NCBI RefSeq assembly: GCF_004328665.1
Contig: NZ_CP019771.1
Location: forward strand, 1 to 64,000
DNA length: 64,000 bases
Reading direction: 5' to 3'
Origin: Pseudoalteromonas sp. DL-6
Lineage (GTDB): Bacteria > Pseudomonadota > Gammaproteobacteria > Enterobacterales > Alteromonadaceae
Shown here: positions 39,036 to 48,539 of the stretch, piece by piece
Layout: every line of letters starts with the position of its first letter
Position numbering within the stretch: position 1 is the first letter of the stretch
Program-made: the position numbers and the translations under genes
The notes under the pieces: model-generated
What the model was told of the DNA's origin: nothing
Seen by the model: the letters and a program-made list of their open reading frames with translations, nothing else
The model's database searches: none

Positions 39036-40283
39036 ATGAAAGTTCTTCACACTTCAGACTGGCACTTAGGTCAGCAATTTTATGAACATGATCGCCGTCA
39101 TGAACACCATGCTTTTTTCTCTTGGTTATTAACCACCCTCGTTAGCCAACAAATCGACTTATTACTGGTCGCTGGCGATATTTATCACACTGCCACCCCC
39201 AGCGCTAGTGCAGAAAACCAACTCTATCAATTTATAAAGAATGCCAAAGCACAGTGCCCACAATTACACGTGGTCATAATTGCCGGCAATCATGACTCCG
39301 CTAATCGTATTTTGGCCGCACAGCCCTTATTAGCTCAGTTTGATACCCATGTTGTAGGCCGCTTTGATCCCGCCAACCCCAATGACGTGGTAATAACAAT
39401 TAATAACAACGACAAACACGCTGTGGTACTCGCTATGCCGTTTTTACGCACCAGCGACGTAAGTGCACTGAGCCAGAGTGAAGAGGGCCCTAGTTACCCA
39501 CAAGGCGTTGCTAAAGCTTATCAACTGGCACTTGAACATGCGTTAACGCTTAACGCTGAAAATACGCCTTTAATTGTTATGGGTCACTTGCATGCCAAGG
39601 GTGGAAATATTTCTGGTGACTCTGAGCGTAACTTAGTTATTGGCGGTGAAGAAGCCATTTCAGCGTCAGTATTTGGTAAGCATGCCAATTACGTAGCGCT
39701 AGGGCATTTACACAAAGCGCAGTTAGTGGCTAAAAATGAGCACATTCGCTACAGCGGTACACCTATTCCAATGTCGTTTTCAGAAAGGAAATATACCCAT
39801 CAAGTCAATGTGGTTGAGTTTAACGTACAAAAAGACCAACCGCTAAGCACCACTGTAAACCCCCTTTACATTCCTAGGCTCGCTGAAGTAATTGTATTAC
39901 CCGAGGGGGAGTGCGTCCCTTTAGCCAAGCTATGCGAGCAAATAAAAGCACTCGATACACAACAATACGAAATAGCGCCATACTTACGAGTAAAGCTAAA
40001 ATCCAGTGATATCGATACCACTTTTCGTGAACAAATTGAACAAGCACTAAAAGACAAGCAGGTTAACTTTTGTGGTATAGAGCGAGTACGCGATCAGCAA
40101 GTGAATAATTCCTCAGAAACGGTATTTGAGGATTTAAGCTTTGTAGAAATGCTCAACCCAATTAATTTGCTAGAACAAGCCTTTAATAACGACAAAGATA
40201 TGGCCGGAGAAACCGTACCCAGTGAATTAAAAGCGCTATTAACCGACGTTATTGATGAACTTGAACAGGAGCAGCTACTATGA
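39036..40283 (+). CDS. sbcD: SbcCD nuclease, subunit D
   Basis: Mre11-type phosphoesterase of 415 residues. Metal-binding motifs are TSDWHLG (Asp8, His10), VAGDIYH (47-51), AGNHDS (about 83-88), MGHLHAKGG and LGHLHKAQ. With SbcC it cuts DNA hairpins and protein-blocked ends. It overlaps sbcC by four bases (ATGA). A perfect copy of the TGTAAA-N5-TTTACA repeat lies in frame at 39854-39870, encoding TVNPLY in the region after the nuclease core. Confidence 0.95.
   Translation: MKVLHTSDWHLGQQFYEHDRRHEHHAFFSWLLTTLVSQQIDLLLVAGDIYHTATPSASAENQLYQFIKNAKAQCPQLHVVIIAGNHDSANRILAAQPLLAQFDTHVVGRFDPANPNDVVITINNNDKHAVVLAMPFLRTSDVSALSQSEEGPSYPQGVAKAYQLALEHALTLNAENTPLIVMGHLHAKGGNISGDSERNLVIGGEEAISASVFGKHANYVALGHLHKAQLVAKNEHIRYSGTPIPMSFSERKYTHQVNVVEFNVQKDQPLSTTVNPLYIPRLAEVIVLPEGECVPLAKLCEQIKALDTQQYEIAPYLRVKLKSSDIDTTFREQIEQALKDKQVNFCGIERVRDQQVNNSSETVFEDLSFVEMLNPINLLEQAFNNDKDMAGETVPSELKALLTDVIDELEQEQLL
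39854..39870. repeat. TGTAAA-N5-TTTACA repeat, copy 4, inside sbcD
   Basis: TGTAAACCCCCTTTACA within the coding sequence of sbcD. It is identical over 17 bases to the intergenic copies at 26029 and 28259 despite coding constraint. Confidence 0.75.
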
Positions 40284-43200
40284 AAATAACCGCCGTACGT
40301 ATTCATAACTTAGCCTCCATTGCTGATGCCGAAATCGACTTTTTAGCATCACCACTCAAAGACGCAGGTTTATTTGCTATTACAGGTGACACTGGCGCAG
40401 GAAAAAGCACCGTACTTGATGCCATTTGTTTAGCGCTTTATACGAAAACTGCCCGTTTAAAAGGCGATAAAGGCAACCTAATTGATTTTAACGGCGATAA
40501 CATAAAGCTTAACGATGCCCGTAATTTATTGCGCCGTGGAAAATGGGAAGGCTATGCGGAAGTAGACTTTAGCGGCCAAGATCAACAACTTTATAGAGCA
40601 CGCTACAGCATTCAACGAACGCATAAAAAAGTAACCGGCAAACTAAAAGTAGCCGAGCATACTTTGCATAGCTTACCTGATGAAACCTTAATCGCCGACA
40701 AAAGCACCACCATAAAAGCCATTGAAAATAAAATAGGCCTCACTTTTGAGCAGTTCTCCCGTGCAGTGCTACTAGCACAACACGAGTTTGCCGCATTTTT
40801 AAAAGCCACTGGCGATGAACGCGCACAACTTTTAGAGTGCCTTACCGGCACCGATAAATTTAGTCGAATAGGCCAGCGTATATTTGAGCGTAATAAAGCA
40901 GTAAAAGATAAATTTGAATTACTAACAGCCAGCTTAGCCAGTTACACGTTATTGTCTGATGAAGAACTCAGTGAGAAAAAACACACTCTTGATGAACTTA
41001 AAAAACAAACTGAACACACAAAAATAACGTTGGCCAACACAGAGCAAGGTGTTAACTGGTACAAGCAAGCACACAGTTTAGAGCAAGCATTAACAGCGGC
41101 CCAACAAAACGAGCAACAAGCAAGTGATGCACTTGATGCGGTTAAAGTGCAAACTGAGCAAGCCAAACAAGCACAAAGTGCGCTTGAAATTAAAGATAAT
41201 CGCCAGCGTTTTAAAAGCTTAACGGTGCAAAACAGTCAGTTAAATTCACAAATTAAAGAATTAAACGCGCTAGATCATGCCGCGCTTATTAACGAGCAAG
41301 CAAGTAAGGTTAAAAAACAACAAAGCGAATTAGCAACAGCAAAACAACAACAACAAACGGCTGAGCCACTGATTACAAAGGCACGTGAACTCGACAGTCA
41401 ATTAGCTATTTTTACGCAAAGCATTACAAGCCTGACACAACAAAAAACCAAAGAGCAGCAGCAATTAAGCGAGTTACAACAGCAGTTACAACAAAATAAT
41501 CTCAGTGTGGAGCAGGCAACAACACAAAGCGCCCACCATAAGAAATGGTTACAAGAGAACAATCAACTTAAGCCATTGGCCACTGATTGGAACTATTTTA
41601 ATCACAGCTTTAAGCAGTTTTTTAATACTACAACGCAATTAAAAACACTCGAGCAACAAAAGCAAGCAACTACTTTGCAGCTAAGCACACTCGCTACCAA
41701 GCTTAATGAGCAAAATAAACAGCTTGAACATGCAGAGCAAGTGCTAAGCACTGAAAAACAAAACCTAAATAAACTCACCCAACAGCAAGAGCAATTTAGT
41801 ATTGAGCAGTGCGATAATCAGCTTAAAAACATCGATTATTTAAAAGAGCAGCGAGCGCGTTATAAGCAATTTAATCAAGAGCTAAAGCACACTGCACAGC
41901 AACAAAGCAATGTGGCAGAAAAGCTAACTCAGAGTGAGCAAACTAACAATACATTGCTCGCGCAATTAAGCAGTAAAGAGCAAGCGCTGAAACACGCCGA
42001 ACAATCGCTTAATCAAGCACGCTTGCGCGCGAGTGAACATGTTGAACACTTACGCGCACAACTCCTGCCTAATGAGGCATGTGCGGTTTGTGGAGCCACT
42101 GAGCATCCTTTTGCAAACAATCAAAGCCAACCTTTTAATAACTTAATAACCGACTTTGAAAATACTTATACTGGCGCTAAACAACAGCACTTAGATGCAC
42201 AAACCCAGCTACATCAACATCAAACACAGCATGCGGTTTTAGTCGCAGAGCATAAGCAGCATAGCCAAGCGATTGCTGATGCCCAAGCCAAAATGTTAGA
42301 CATTAAAAATACCATGCAAGCGGCTAAAACAGATCTTAATGACTTGAGCGTTGAGCAACTTGATGACACCCATAAACAATTAAGCGTGCAAAAAACGCAG
42401 TACTTTGCTGCGCAAAAACAAAAAGATCAGTTACAAGAAGCGGTTAACCAACTGCAAAACACGGTTAAAAAAGAACAGACTGCGCAGCAACAATTAAATA
42501 CCCAGCATGTTGAACTGAATAATCAGCTCATCATGCTTAATAATAAGCACCAGGAATTGCACAGCCAACGCGAAGCACTTATAAGTGAGCTGAATTCTCA
42601 CTTTGAAAACAGTCAATTTTGGCAAGCATTACAAACCGGCGCGTTAACGCTAAGCGAGTTAGGTGAGCAAGTAGAGCAGTATCAACATCAGCAACTACAA
42701 CTTGAACACACTCAAAAGCAATTAGACAGCGCCAATTTACAGCTGCAGCAGCTAACCCCGCTTATGACCAAAGCTGAGCAGCAAGTTAGCAAGCTCAACG
42801 ACGATTTAACTCAGGCACAGCAGCAACACAACAATACTCAGCAACAGCGCTTAGCGTTATTCGATAACCAAACGATTAGCGCTGATGACTACCAGGCTCA
42901 GCTGAATAGACAAGTAGAGCAGTGCCAGAGTGAATTAAATCAGAGTCAACAGGCACACGACAGCGCCATAAAACAGCGCGATGAGCACGCTATTACGCTT
43001 AAAAACCTTGAGCAGCACTTCGCCGATAACAGCCAAGAGCTAACCACACTTGAAACACGCTATGGTGCTTGGTTTGAAGAATTTAGCGCGCTGTATACTG
43101 ATATAAGCCATCAGCAAATCGAGGTGCTACTGGCCATAAGTAATGACGATATTAAAGAGCAGCTAAAGCATAGCGAGCAGTTATCTCAAGCATTAGTTGA

Positions 43201-43930
43201 TGCTCGTGCCGCGCTAAAACAACAGCAAAACGCCAATGAGCAGCATCAGCAAAATAATAAGCCAGCACACAGCGAAGCACAGTTAATTGAGCAACAAACT
43301 CAATTAACTGTGCAGCAAACACAATTACACAATAACTTACTTACGATTAATACTGCCATCGAGCAGCACAACCAGAATGCAAAAGCTCTTGAGGGCAAGC
43401 AGGCTGAGCTAAGCAAGCTTAAACAACAAGTAGAACAATGGCATTTACTTAATAAAGTGCTCGGTGACGCAACCGGCAAAACAATGCGTAATTTAGCGCA
43501 AACACAAACACTAAAAATATTGCTACATTATGCTAATAGCCATTTAAAAACGCTGAATAAGCGTTACGAACTAACAGCAATAGCTGATTCACTTGATATA
43601 GCGATTATTGACCGCGATATGGCCGATGAACAGCGTTCTGTGAATACACTTTCTGGCGGAGAGTCGTTTTTAGTATCGTTGGCACTTGCATTAGGACTGG
43701 CCTCTTTATCTTCAAACAAAGTGCAAATTAACTCGTTATTTGTTGACGAAGGCTTTGGTACACTAGATAGTGAAACACTTAGTATTGCAATGGATGCGCT
43801 AGATTCACTGCAAGCGCAAGGTAGAAAGGTCGGTGTGATTTCACATGTAAGTGAAATGAGCGAACGCGTTGCAACGCAAATTCATGTCGCTAAAAAACCG
43901 GGTGGATACTCCACCATAAACGTAATTTAA
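40280..43930 (+). CDS. sbcC: SbcCD nuclease, subunit C (Rad50-like ATPase)
   Basis: Very long SMC/Rad50-type ATPase of 1216 residues. The Walker A motif TGDTGAGKST (about 35-44) is followed by two long Gln/Leu-rich coiled coils. The zinc hook CAVC (about 600-603) lies at the turn. The signature LSGGESFLVSLALALGLA and Walker B SLFVDEGFGTLD (about 1150) are at the C-terminus. Gln content in the coils is striking. It assembles with SbcD; the start overlaps the sbcD stop. Confidence 0.95.
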   Translation: MKITAVRIHNLASIADAEIDFLASPLKDAGLFAITGDTGAGKSTVLDAICLALYTKTARLKGDKGNLIDFNGDNIKLNDARNLLRRGKWEGYAEVDFSGQDQQLYRARYSIQRTHKKVTGKLKVAEHTLHSLPDETLIADKSTTIKAIENKIGLTFEQFSRAVLLAQHEFAAFLKATGDERAQLLECLTGTDKFSRIGQRIFERNKAVKDKFELLTASLASYTLLSDEELSEKKHTLDELKKQTEHTKITLANTEQGVNWYKQAHSLEQALTAAQQNEQQASDALDAVKVQTEQAKQAQSALEIKDNRQRFKSLTVQNSQLNSQIKELNALDHAALINEQASKVKKQQSELATAKQQQQTAEPLITKARELDSQLAIFTQSITSLTQQKTKEQQQLSELQQQLQQNNLSVEQATTQSAHHKKWLQENNQLKPLATDWNYFNHSFKQFFNTTTQLKTLEQQKQATTLQLSTLATKLNEQNKQLEHAEQVLSTEKQNLNKLTQQQEQFSIEQCDNQLKNIDYLKEQRARYKQFNQELKHTAQQQSNVAEKLTQSEQTNNTLLAQLSSKEQALKHAEQSLNQARLRASEHVEHLRAQLLPNEACAVCGATEHPFANNQSQPFNNLITDFENTYTGAKQQHLDAQTQLHQHQTQHAVLVAEHKQHSQAIADAQAKMLDIKNTMQAAKTDLNDLSVEQLDDTHKQLSVQKTQYFAAQKQKDQLQEAVNQLQNTVKKEQTAQQQLNTQHVELNNQLIMLNNKHQELHSQREALISELNSHFENSQFWQALQTGALTLSELGEQVEQYQHQQLQLEHTQKQLDSANLQLQQLTPLMTKAEQQVSKLNDDLTQAQQQHNNTQQQRLALFDNQTISADDYQAQLNRQVEQCQSELNQSQQAHDSAIKQRDEHAITLKNLEQHFADNSQELTTLETRYGAWFEEFSALYTDISHQQIEVLLAISNDDIKEQLKHSEQLSQALVDARAALKQQQNANEQHQQNNKPAHSEAQLIEQQTQLTVQQTQLHNNLLTINTAIEQHNQNAKALEGKQAELSKLKQQVEQWHLLNKVLGDATGKTMRNLAQTQTLKILLHYANSHLKTLNKRYELTAIADSLDIAIIDRDMADEQRSVNTLSGGESFLVSLALALGLASLSSNKVQINSLFVDEGFGTLDSETLSIAMDALDSLQAQGRKVGVISHVSEMSERVATQIHVAKKPGGYSTINVI

Positions 43931-43939
43931 GGAAATAGT

Positions 43940-44596
43940 ATGCCCACTTTTACAGGCGAAGAAGCACACGAGTATGATAACCGTATTACCCGTTTAGTCC
44001 CAGGTTACGAGCTATTACATCAACTAACCAATGCACAGCTAAGCGCAACGTTAACTGATAACGCCCATATTTTAGTGGTAGGCGCGGGCACAGGTAAAGA
44101 AATCGCAGCATTGGCGAATATTAATTCTACTTGGCAGTTTACCGCTCAAGATACCTCGGCCGACATGTTAGCTATTGCTAAGCAACGCTTTGTAGAGCAA
44201 GGTATTGATGCACGAGTCAGCATTGAGTGCCAACCGGTAGATAAATTAAAAGTTAAAGCCGACGCGGTATTATGTTTATTGGTGATGCATTTTGTTGAAG
44301 ATAACGGCGATAAAAAGCAGTTATTAAAGGGGATTAAAAACAATCTTAAAAAATCCGCACCGGTATTTATTGCTGACTTAATGCGCCCAGAAACCCCATT
44401 TGAAAGAGAAGCGCAACTTAATACGTGCCAAGAGCTTGGACTTAGCGATGCAGGCAAAACGCAAATGGCACATAACTTAGAGCGTGAGTTTTACCCGCTT
44501 GATCGCATGCGCTTTAGTGAGTTACTCAACGAGTGTGGCTTTGGCATTCCAAAACTGTACTTTAAAGCACTTGGGTTTAGTGGGTACGTGGTATAA
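43940..44596 (+). CDS. SAM-dependent methyltransferase, class I
   Basis: Protein of 218 residues with the nucleotide-binding glycine loop ILVVGAGTGKEIAAL (about 46-60), an acidic post-II residue (FTAQDTSADML) and ADAVLCLLVMHFVED for motif III/IV. The substrate is not recognisable. It starts nine bases after sbcC and so may be read from the same transcript. Function in DNA repair is not implied by sequence. Confidence 0.82.
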   Translation: MPTFTGEEAHEYDNRITRLVPGYELLHQLTNAQLSATLTDNAHILVVGAGTGKEIAALANINSTWQFTAQDTSADMLAIAKQRFVEQGIDARVSIECQPVDKLKVKADAVLCLLVMHFVEDNGDKKQLLKGIKNNLKKSAPVFIADLMRPETPFEREAQLNTCQELGLSDAGKTQMAHNLEREFYPLDRMRFSELLNECGFGIPKLYFKALGFSGYVV

Positions 44597-44610
44597 ATTT
44601 TTTGAAAAAA

Positions 44611-44640
44611 AAAAGCTAATATCGCATTGATATTAGCTTT
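44611..44640 (-). terminator. terminator of second csp gene
   Basis: The stem AAAGCTAATATC/GATATTAGCTTT with a GCATT loop is followed on the minus strand by a run of about ten U. It may also stop the convergent methyltransferase transcript. Confidence 0.8.
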
Positions 44641-44696
44641 ATCGCTTAACGTTAGTTTAGCGTGGTGAGTGCGCTTTAAAACCCACTCCCTTTAAA

Positions 44697-44906
44697 TTAG
44701 ATGCAAACGATGTTTTCAGCTTGCGGGCCTTTTTGACCTTGAGTTACGCTGAACTGTACTTTTTGGCCTTCAGCTAAAGTTTTGAAACCGTCGCCTGAGA
44801 TTGCGCTGAAATGTGCGAAAACGTCTGGGCCAGACTCTTGCTCAATAAAACCAAAACCTTTAGCTTCGTTGAAAAATTTTACAGTACCAGTAGTTGTATT
44901 AGACAT
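44697..44906 (-). CDS. cold-shock protein, CspA family
   Basis: Single cold-shock domain of 69 residues with RNP1 KGFGFIEQ and RNP2 VFAHFSAI, close in sequence to the gene at 13095-13304. The 278-bp gap upstream to the Lrp gene is mostly a probable long 5' leader. Near the start, the leader repeats the TAGGGCAATTTTTTATTTA segment seen in the other csp leader. Confidence 0.93.
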   Translation of the reverse strand: MSNTTTGTVKFFNEAKGFGFIEQESGPDVFAHFSAISGDGFKTLAEGQKVQFSVTQGQKGPQAENIVCI

Positions 44907-45122
44907 AATAATATCCTAAAAAAATAAATAAAAAATTGCCCTAAAATAGGCGTTTAACAGGAAGAAAACAAACATTTAACTTGAGGATATCGCGAAGGAT
45001 TATTACTAATAACAACGTGGTACTTACAAATAAACTGGGCTTTCTATCAACCCGATGGCGAGCAGAATAACAGTAATACACTTTATAACAAGCTTTATTT
45101 ACACTTTATTTTTATAAATAAC

Positions 45123-45150
45123 TGCAAAGCCACTCGCCACAGGCTTTGCA
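45123..45150 (-). terminator. hairpin after the Lrp-family gene
   Basis: Nine-base arms TGCAAAGCC/GGCTTTGCA with a ten-base loop, about 35 bp after the stop of the Lrp gene. The T-run is only moderate. Confidence 0.45.
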
Positions 45151-45184
45151 GCGTCATCGTCGCGATTTTTAATTCGGTAATCAT

Positions 45185-45637
45185 TTAAAAATGCAAATTA
45201 CGCGCTCTTACAATATCTTTCATCACAATGGTTGAGGTTAAACGTTGTACACCTGGTAAGGCTGATAGCTTGTCATCATAAAGTTGCTGAAACGCAGCTA
45301 AATCTTTAGTAACGACGTGTAATAAGTAATCTGGGGTACCAAATAAACGTTGCGCATTGGTGATCTGAGGAATAGCATCCACCGCTTGCTCTAATTTGCT
45401 TAACGACGCTTTATCACCCTCTTTGATAGTAATAAATACGAGTGCAGAAAAGTTTAAACCCACTTTCTCCGGTGAAATCTCGGTGCGGTAACCGACAATT
45501 GCTTTGCTTTTTTCAAGCTCTTTGACACGACGATGACAGGGCGAGACACTCAGCCCAACACGATCAGCCAATTCAGAGAGGGTGAGCCTGCCATCAACTT
45601 GTAGCTGCGCAAGAATTTTCCTATCTATGGTATCCAT
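45185..45637 (-). CDS. Lrp/AsnC-family regulator
   Basis: Protein of 150 residues. The N-terminal helix-turn-helix is LTLSELADRVGLSVSPCHRRVKEL in two overlapping parts, and the C-terminal RAM domain is FSALVFITIKEG to TIVMKDIV. It is divergent from a LysE-type exporter across 104 bp. This arrangement is common where an amino-acid-sensing Lrp-like protein controls an amino-acid exporter, so it probably regulates that neighbour. The ligand is unknown. Confidence 0.92.
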   Translation of the reverse strand: MDTIDRKILAQLQVDGRLTLSELADRVGLSVSPCHRRVKELEKSKAIVGYRTEISPEKVGLNFSALVFITIKEGDKASLSKLEQAVDAIPQITNAQRLFGTPDYLLHVVTKDLAAFQQLYDDKLSALPGVQRLTSTIVMKDIVRARNLHF

Positions 45638-45741
45638 AGCTAATTATTTCCTAAAATGAATGCTTATATCGGTAAAATACAGTAACTTTTACTCATCAGA
45701 AAGAAATAAAATAGCTACTCACTTATTTTGGGTTATAGCGC

Positions 45742-46383
45742 ATGGATATTAATATTATTTTTTCTTTTTGGCTGGTGTCAATTTTGTTTGTACTCACCCC
45801 TGGAGCTGATTGGGCTTATACAATTAGCGCAGGAATAGCGGGCGACAAAATTGTTCCTGCAGTATCGGGGTTAATACTTGGGCATTTAGTGGCCAGTTTA
45901 ATAGTGGTGGTAGGGTTAGGTGCGCTATTAGCGTCGCATGCCATCTTTATAAAGCTGTTAACCTTGTTTGGCGCTTTATACATCATTTGGATTGCCGTAT
46001 CACTGTACCGATTTCCTCCTATGCCTGCAGCTTATGTCAGTGGCCAACAACACACCTCAGATACGCATCTAAAGTGGATGAGAAAGGGCTTTATTATTAG
46101 TGGCTTAAACCCTAAAGTGATGCTGTTATTTTTAGCCTTATTACCGCAGTTTGTATTGCCAACTTTATCGTTTTCTATCACTGAACAATTGCTGGTACTG
46201 AGTGTAATTCATTTAGTGGGCTGTGCGTTAGTGTATTGGTTAATAGGAATAAGCGCCAAAAAAATCCTCAGTAACAACCCCGCATTGTCGCTCAAATTTG
46301 GACGAGCCTCGGCATGTGTGCTGTTTATTTTAGGCTCGCTAATGCTAGTTGATAGCGCACAAAAACTAGCTCACATTGTGTAA
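45742..46383 (+). CDS. LysE/RhtB-family amino-acid exporter
   Basis: Inner-membrane protein of 213 residues with about six hydrophobic segments. The family signature TPGADWAYTISAGIAGD is near the N-terminus and GFIISGLNPKVMLLFLALLP in the middle. It exports an amino acid or derivative. It probably answers to the divergent Lrp-type regulator. Confidence 0.9.
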   Translation: MDINIIFSFWLVSILFVLTPGADWAYTISAGIAGDKIVPAVSGLILGHLVASLIVVVGLGALLASHAIFIKLLTLFGALYIIWIAVSLYRFPPMPAAYVSGQQHTSDTHLKWMRKGFIISGLNPKVMLLFLALLPQFVLPTLSFSITEQLLVLSVIHLVGCALVYWLIGISAKKILSNNPALSLKFGRASACVLFILGSLMLVDSAQKLAHIV

Positions 46384-46401
46384 AGCAAAAGAGAGCGTGG
46401 C

Positions 46402-46932
46402 TTATCTTAACTGAGCCACTAACTCACTCAAACGGGCAATTTTAATATTACTTAACTGCCTATAATCAAAATAGGGGCACACAATAATATTCTGGCTTTT
46501 ATCTATAGCAAACTCATCATCAAGCCAATCAAGTTGGGCGTTTAACTTACCTTGTTGTATCAAGTTTTTAGCGTGAGTTCTTCCCGCAATAATGTGCAAC
46601 TGGTTTTTATGCTCAGTGAGCACCGGCGCACTAAAGAGTAATGCAGTCCCGCTATGCTGCTTTAACAACAGCTCATCTCGATATGCTTGCCAGCTCACTG
46701 CTTGTTTGGCAAATGAGTAATACTCGCTTGGCAGCGCAAATAACACTTTGGCGTACACATTAAAGACTTTTCGCCAGCCATTGCCACAGTGCTGATTTAT
46801 ACTGTTTATTTGCCCACTAACTACAGGCTCTAACTGCTCTAGTATTTCAAAGTAGGGCATAGGGGGCGCTTTTGCGACATACACAGCAACTCTAAATGAG
46901 TCATCACCTAACCCTATTAACTGGCTGCTCAC
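46402..46932 (-). CDS. conserved protein of unknown function
   Basis: Soluble protein of 176 residues with no signal peptide. It contains GLGDDSFRVAVYVAKAPP near the N-terminus, NGWRKVFNVYAK, then LHIIAGRTHAKNL and IVCPYFDYRQLSN. Family not recognised. It begins one base after the yaiI stop, so the two are cotranscribed. It converges with the LysE gene. Confidence 0.7.
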   Translation of the reverse strand: MSSQLIGLGDDSFRVAVYVAKAPPMPYFEILEQLEPVVSGQINSINQHCGNGWRKVFNVYAKVLFALPSEYYSFAKQAVSWQAYRDELLLKQHSGTALLFSAPVLTEHKNQLHIIAGRTHAKNLIQQGKLNAQLDWLDDEFAIDKSQNIIVCPYFDYRQLSNIKIARLSELVAQLR

Positions 46933-46933
46933 C

Positions 46934-47389
46934 TTAACTACTCTTATTTTGCGCTAAAATACGGTCAAGATTATTAGCAAAGTTTTGTCTGTCACTTTGG
47001 CTTAACGGAGGCGGCCCGCCACTCATTTCTACGCCGCTTGAGCGCATAGTATCCATAAAGTCGCGTACATTTAGTAAGGAGCGAATGTTTTCAGTGGTGT
47101 AAAGCTCACCTCGCGGATTAAGCGCTTGGCCGCCGTTATCAATCACTTCACTTGCCAGCGGAATATCCCCAGTGATCACCAAATCGCCTTTTTCAATGCG
47201 TTTTACTATTTCATCATCAGCCACATCAAAGCCCGATGACACTTGCAGTCGGCTAATAAATTTTGATGGTGGAATGCGCATGGCATGATTTGCAACCAGT
47301 ATTGTTTCTGTTTGCGTACGCTCTGCAGCTCTAAATAAAATTTCTTTTATTACCACCGGACAAGCGTCAGCATCAACCCAAATTTTCAT
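46934..47389 (-). CDS. yaiI: YaiI/YqxD (DUF188) family protein
   Basis: Protein of 151 residues with the family's N-terminal [16 protein letters not shown], the central [16 protein letters not shown] and the C-terminal [15 protein letters not shown]. The acidic residues resemble PIN/NYN-type nuclease sites, but activity is not established for the family. It is the first of a two-gene unit with the unknown 46402-46932 gene. Confidence 0.9.
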   Translation of the reverse strand: MKIWVDADACPVVIKEILFRAAERTQTETILVANHAMRIPPSKFISRLQVSSGFDVADDEIVKRIEKGDLVITGDIPLASEVIDNGGQALNPRGELYTTENIRSLLNVRDFMDTMRSSGVEMSGGPPPLSQSDRQNFANNLDRILAQNKSS

Positions 47390-47457
47390 GCTAAGTTCTT
47401 TAAATTGCTTTAGTATTAAAGCGATCCTATAGCAATTTCTAAAGAAAAGGAAACAAC

Positions 47458-47991
47458 ATGAAACTCGCTTTTAAAGCTGCATTATTTATTACCATCGTGT
47501 TTTTACTCAGTGCCTGTACCAGCGCCCCTGAAGGAATAACCCCAGTTAAAAACTTTGATTTAGAAAAATATCAAGGCAAGTGGTATGAAATAGCTCGATT
47601 AGACCATTCATTTGAACAAGGGATGGAACAAGTAACAGCCACCTACTCAATTAACGATGATGGAACGGTGAAGGTATTAAACAAAGGGTTTATTAGTAAA
47701 GATCAGCAGTGGGACGAAGCCGAAGGCTTAGCTAAATTTGTAGAAAACACCGATACAGGGCATTTTAAAGTGTCATTTTTTGGGCCGTTTTATGGTGCCT
47801 ATATTATTTTTGAGCTCGACCAACCTGATTATCAATATGCCTTTATTACCAGTTATAGCAAAGATTACTTATGGCTTTTATCGCGCACCCCAACAGTAAG
47901 TGAAGAGCTTAAGCAGCACTTTTTAAGCCAAGTAAAAGCGCTTGGTTTTGCAACTGATGAGATTATTTGGGTAAATCAAAAACCGCTGTAA
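47458..47991 (+). CDS. blc: outer-membrane lipocalin Blc
   Basis: Lipoprotein of 177 residues. The lipobox is FLLSAC (Cys20). The lipocalin motif is [18 protein letters not shown], with [15 protein letters not shown] and [12 protein letters not shown] following. Bacterial lipocalins bind fatty acids or lysophospholipids at the outer membrane. AAAGGAAAC precedes the ATG. The TAA stop lies inside a copy of the TGTAAA-N5-TTTACA repeat, so the last codon and the stop are repeat-derived or repeat-compatible. Confidence 0.93.
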   Translation: MKLAFKAALFITIVFLLSACTSAPEGITPVKNFDLEKYQGKWYEIARLDHSFEQGMEQVTATYSINDDGTVKVLNKGFISKDQQWDEAEGLAKFVENTDTGHFKVSFFGPFYGAYIIFELDQPDYQYAFITSYSKDYLWLLSRTPTVSEELKQHFLSQVKALGFATDEIIWVNQKPL

Positions 47992-48003
47992 AGGGGGTTT
48001 ACA
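47987..48003. repeat. TGTAAA-N5-TTTACA repeat, copy 5, over the blc stop codon
   Basis: TGTAAAGGGGGTTTACA. Bases 47989-47991 (TAA) are the blc stop. Confidence 0.75.
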
Positions 48004-48106
48004 CGCCCCTAGGTTGTAATAAAACGTTCACCTTATTGTAAGGTAAACTAAATAAAGTAGGACTATATTAGCCTCACTTGCAAAGAGACAGGCAGGTGAA
48101 GACATA

Positions 48107-48169
48107 ATGACAATCCCCCTTTATTATTGGCAAGCCTTATGGCTTGCCATTTTTTTAGCTCAATTTTAG
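48107..48169 (+). CDS. possible 20-residue hydrophobic miniprotein
   Basis: ATG 48107 follows AGGTGAAGACATA, a fair ribosome site, and encodes a hydrophobic peptide ending WQALWLAIFLAQF. Its codons also form the terminator stem at 48128-48156. This could be chance in the blc 3' region. Confidence 0.2.
   Translation: MTIPLYYWQALWLAIFLAQF
48128..48156 (+). terminator. intrinsic terminator downstream of blc
   Basis: Nine-base stem TGGCAAGCC/GGCTTGCCA with a TTAT loop followed by seven T. It lies 137 bp after blc, so it ends either blc mRNA or a separate short transcript. Confidence 0.75.
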
Positions 48170-48180
48170 CTATTGTTTGA

Positions 48181-48199
48181 GATCAGGTTTTTACTAACT
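48181..48199. repeat. GATCAG-TTTTACTAAC motif copy (inverted)
   Basis: GATCAGGTTTTTACTAACT, reverse complement of the motif clustered at 28.3-28.8 kb. It overlaps the stop end of the DUF3325-like gene by two bases. Confidence 0.6.
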
Positions 48200-48539
48200 A
48201 AAGCCCATTTAAACCAAAAAATAACGTACTCATGGCCAATATTACTAATATGAGTAAATTAAAAAGCTTAGTTAACCTCACCAAAAAACTATAAAAAGTC
48301 ATTACAATTAAAGCACTTAACGTCATATAGCCACAAAACTGCAAACCACCATAACCTTGTAATTCGTTAACACATAACAGCAAACTTAGTAAAATACTGA
48401 TCCAAGCAACACCCAATAAAACCAAACGCTGCTGTTGAGTAGGGCGCTTATTAAAAACATCCTTAAAATGATTATATTTAGCTAGCGCAAAGCAGTTAAA
48501 AGCAATTAAACATAAACTAAATGGCAGCAAGGTAATCAT
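48198..48539 (-). CDS. DUF3325-like small membrane protein
   Basis: Protein of 113 residues with four hydrophobic segments. Third gene of a set (DUF3649, PepSY, DUF3325) that often accompanies TonB-dependent siderophore receptors; here no receptor is next to it. It overlaps the PepSY gene by four bases. The second helix contains WISILLS, encoded by a copy of the dispersed repeat (48384-48405) that also occurs in the first gene of this operon. Confidence 0.78.
   Translation of the reverse strand: MITLLPFSLCLIAFNCFALAKYNHFKDVFNKRPTQQQRLVLLGVAWISILLSLLLCVNELQGYGGLQFCGYMTLSALIVMTFYSFLVRLTKLFNLLILVILAMSTLFFGLNGL
48384..48405. repeat. TTAGTAAAATACTGATC repeat inside the DUF3325-like gene
   Basis: A 22-base segment (core TTAGTAAAATACTGATCCAA) identical to that at 50170-50191. 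It encodes WISILLS on the minus strand. Confidence 0.8.
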
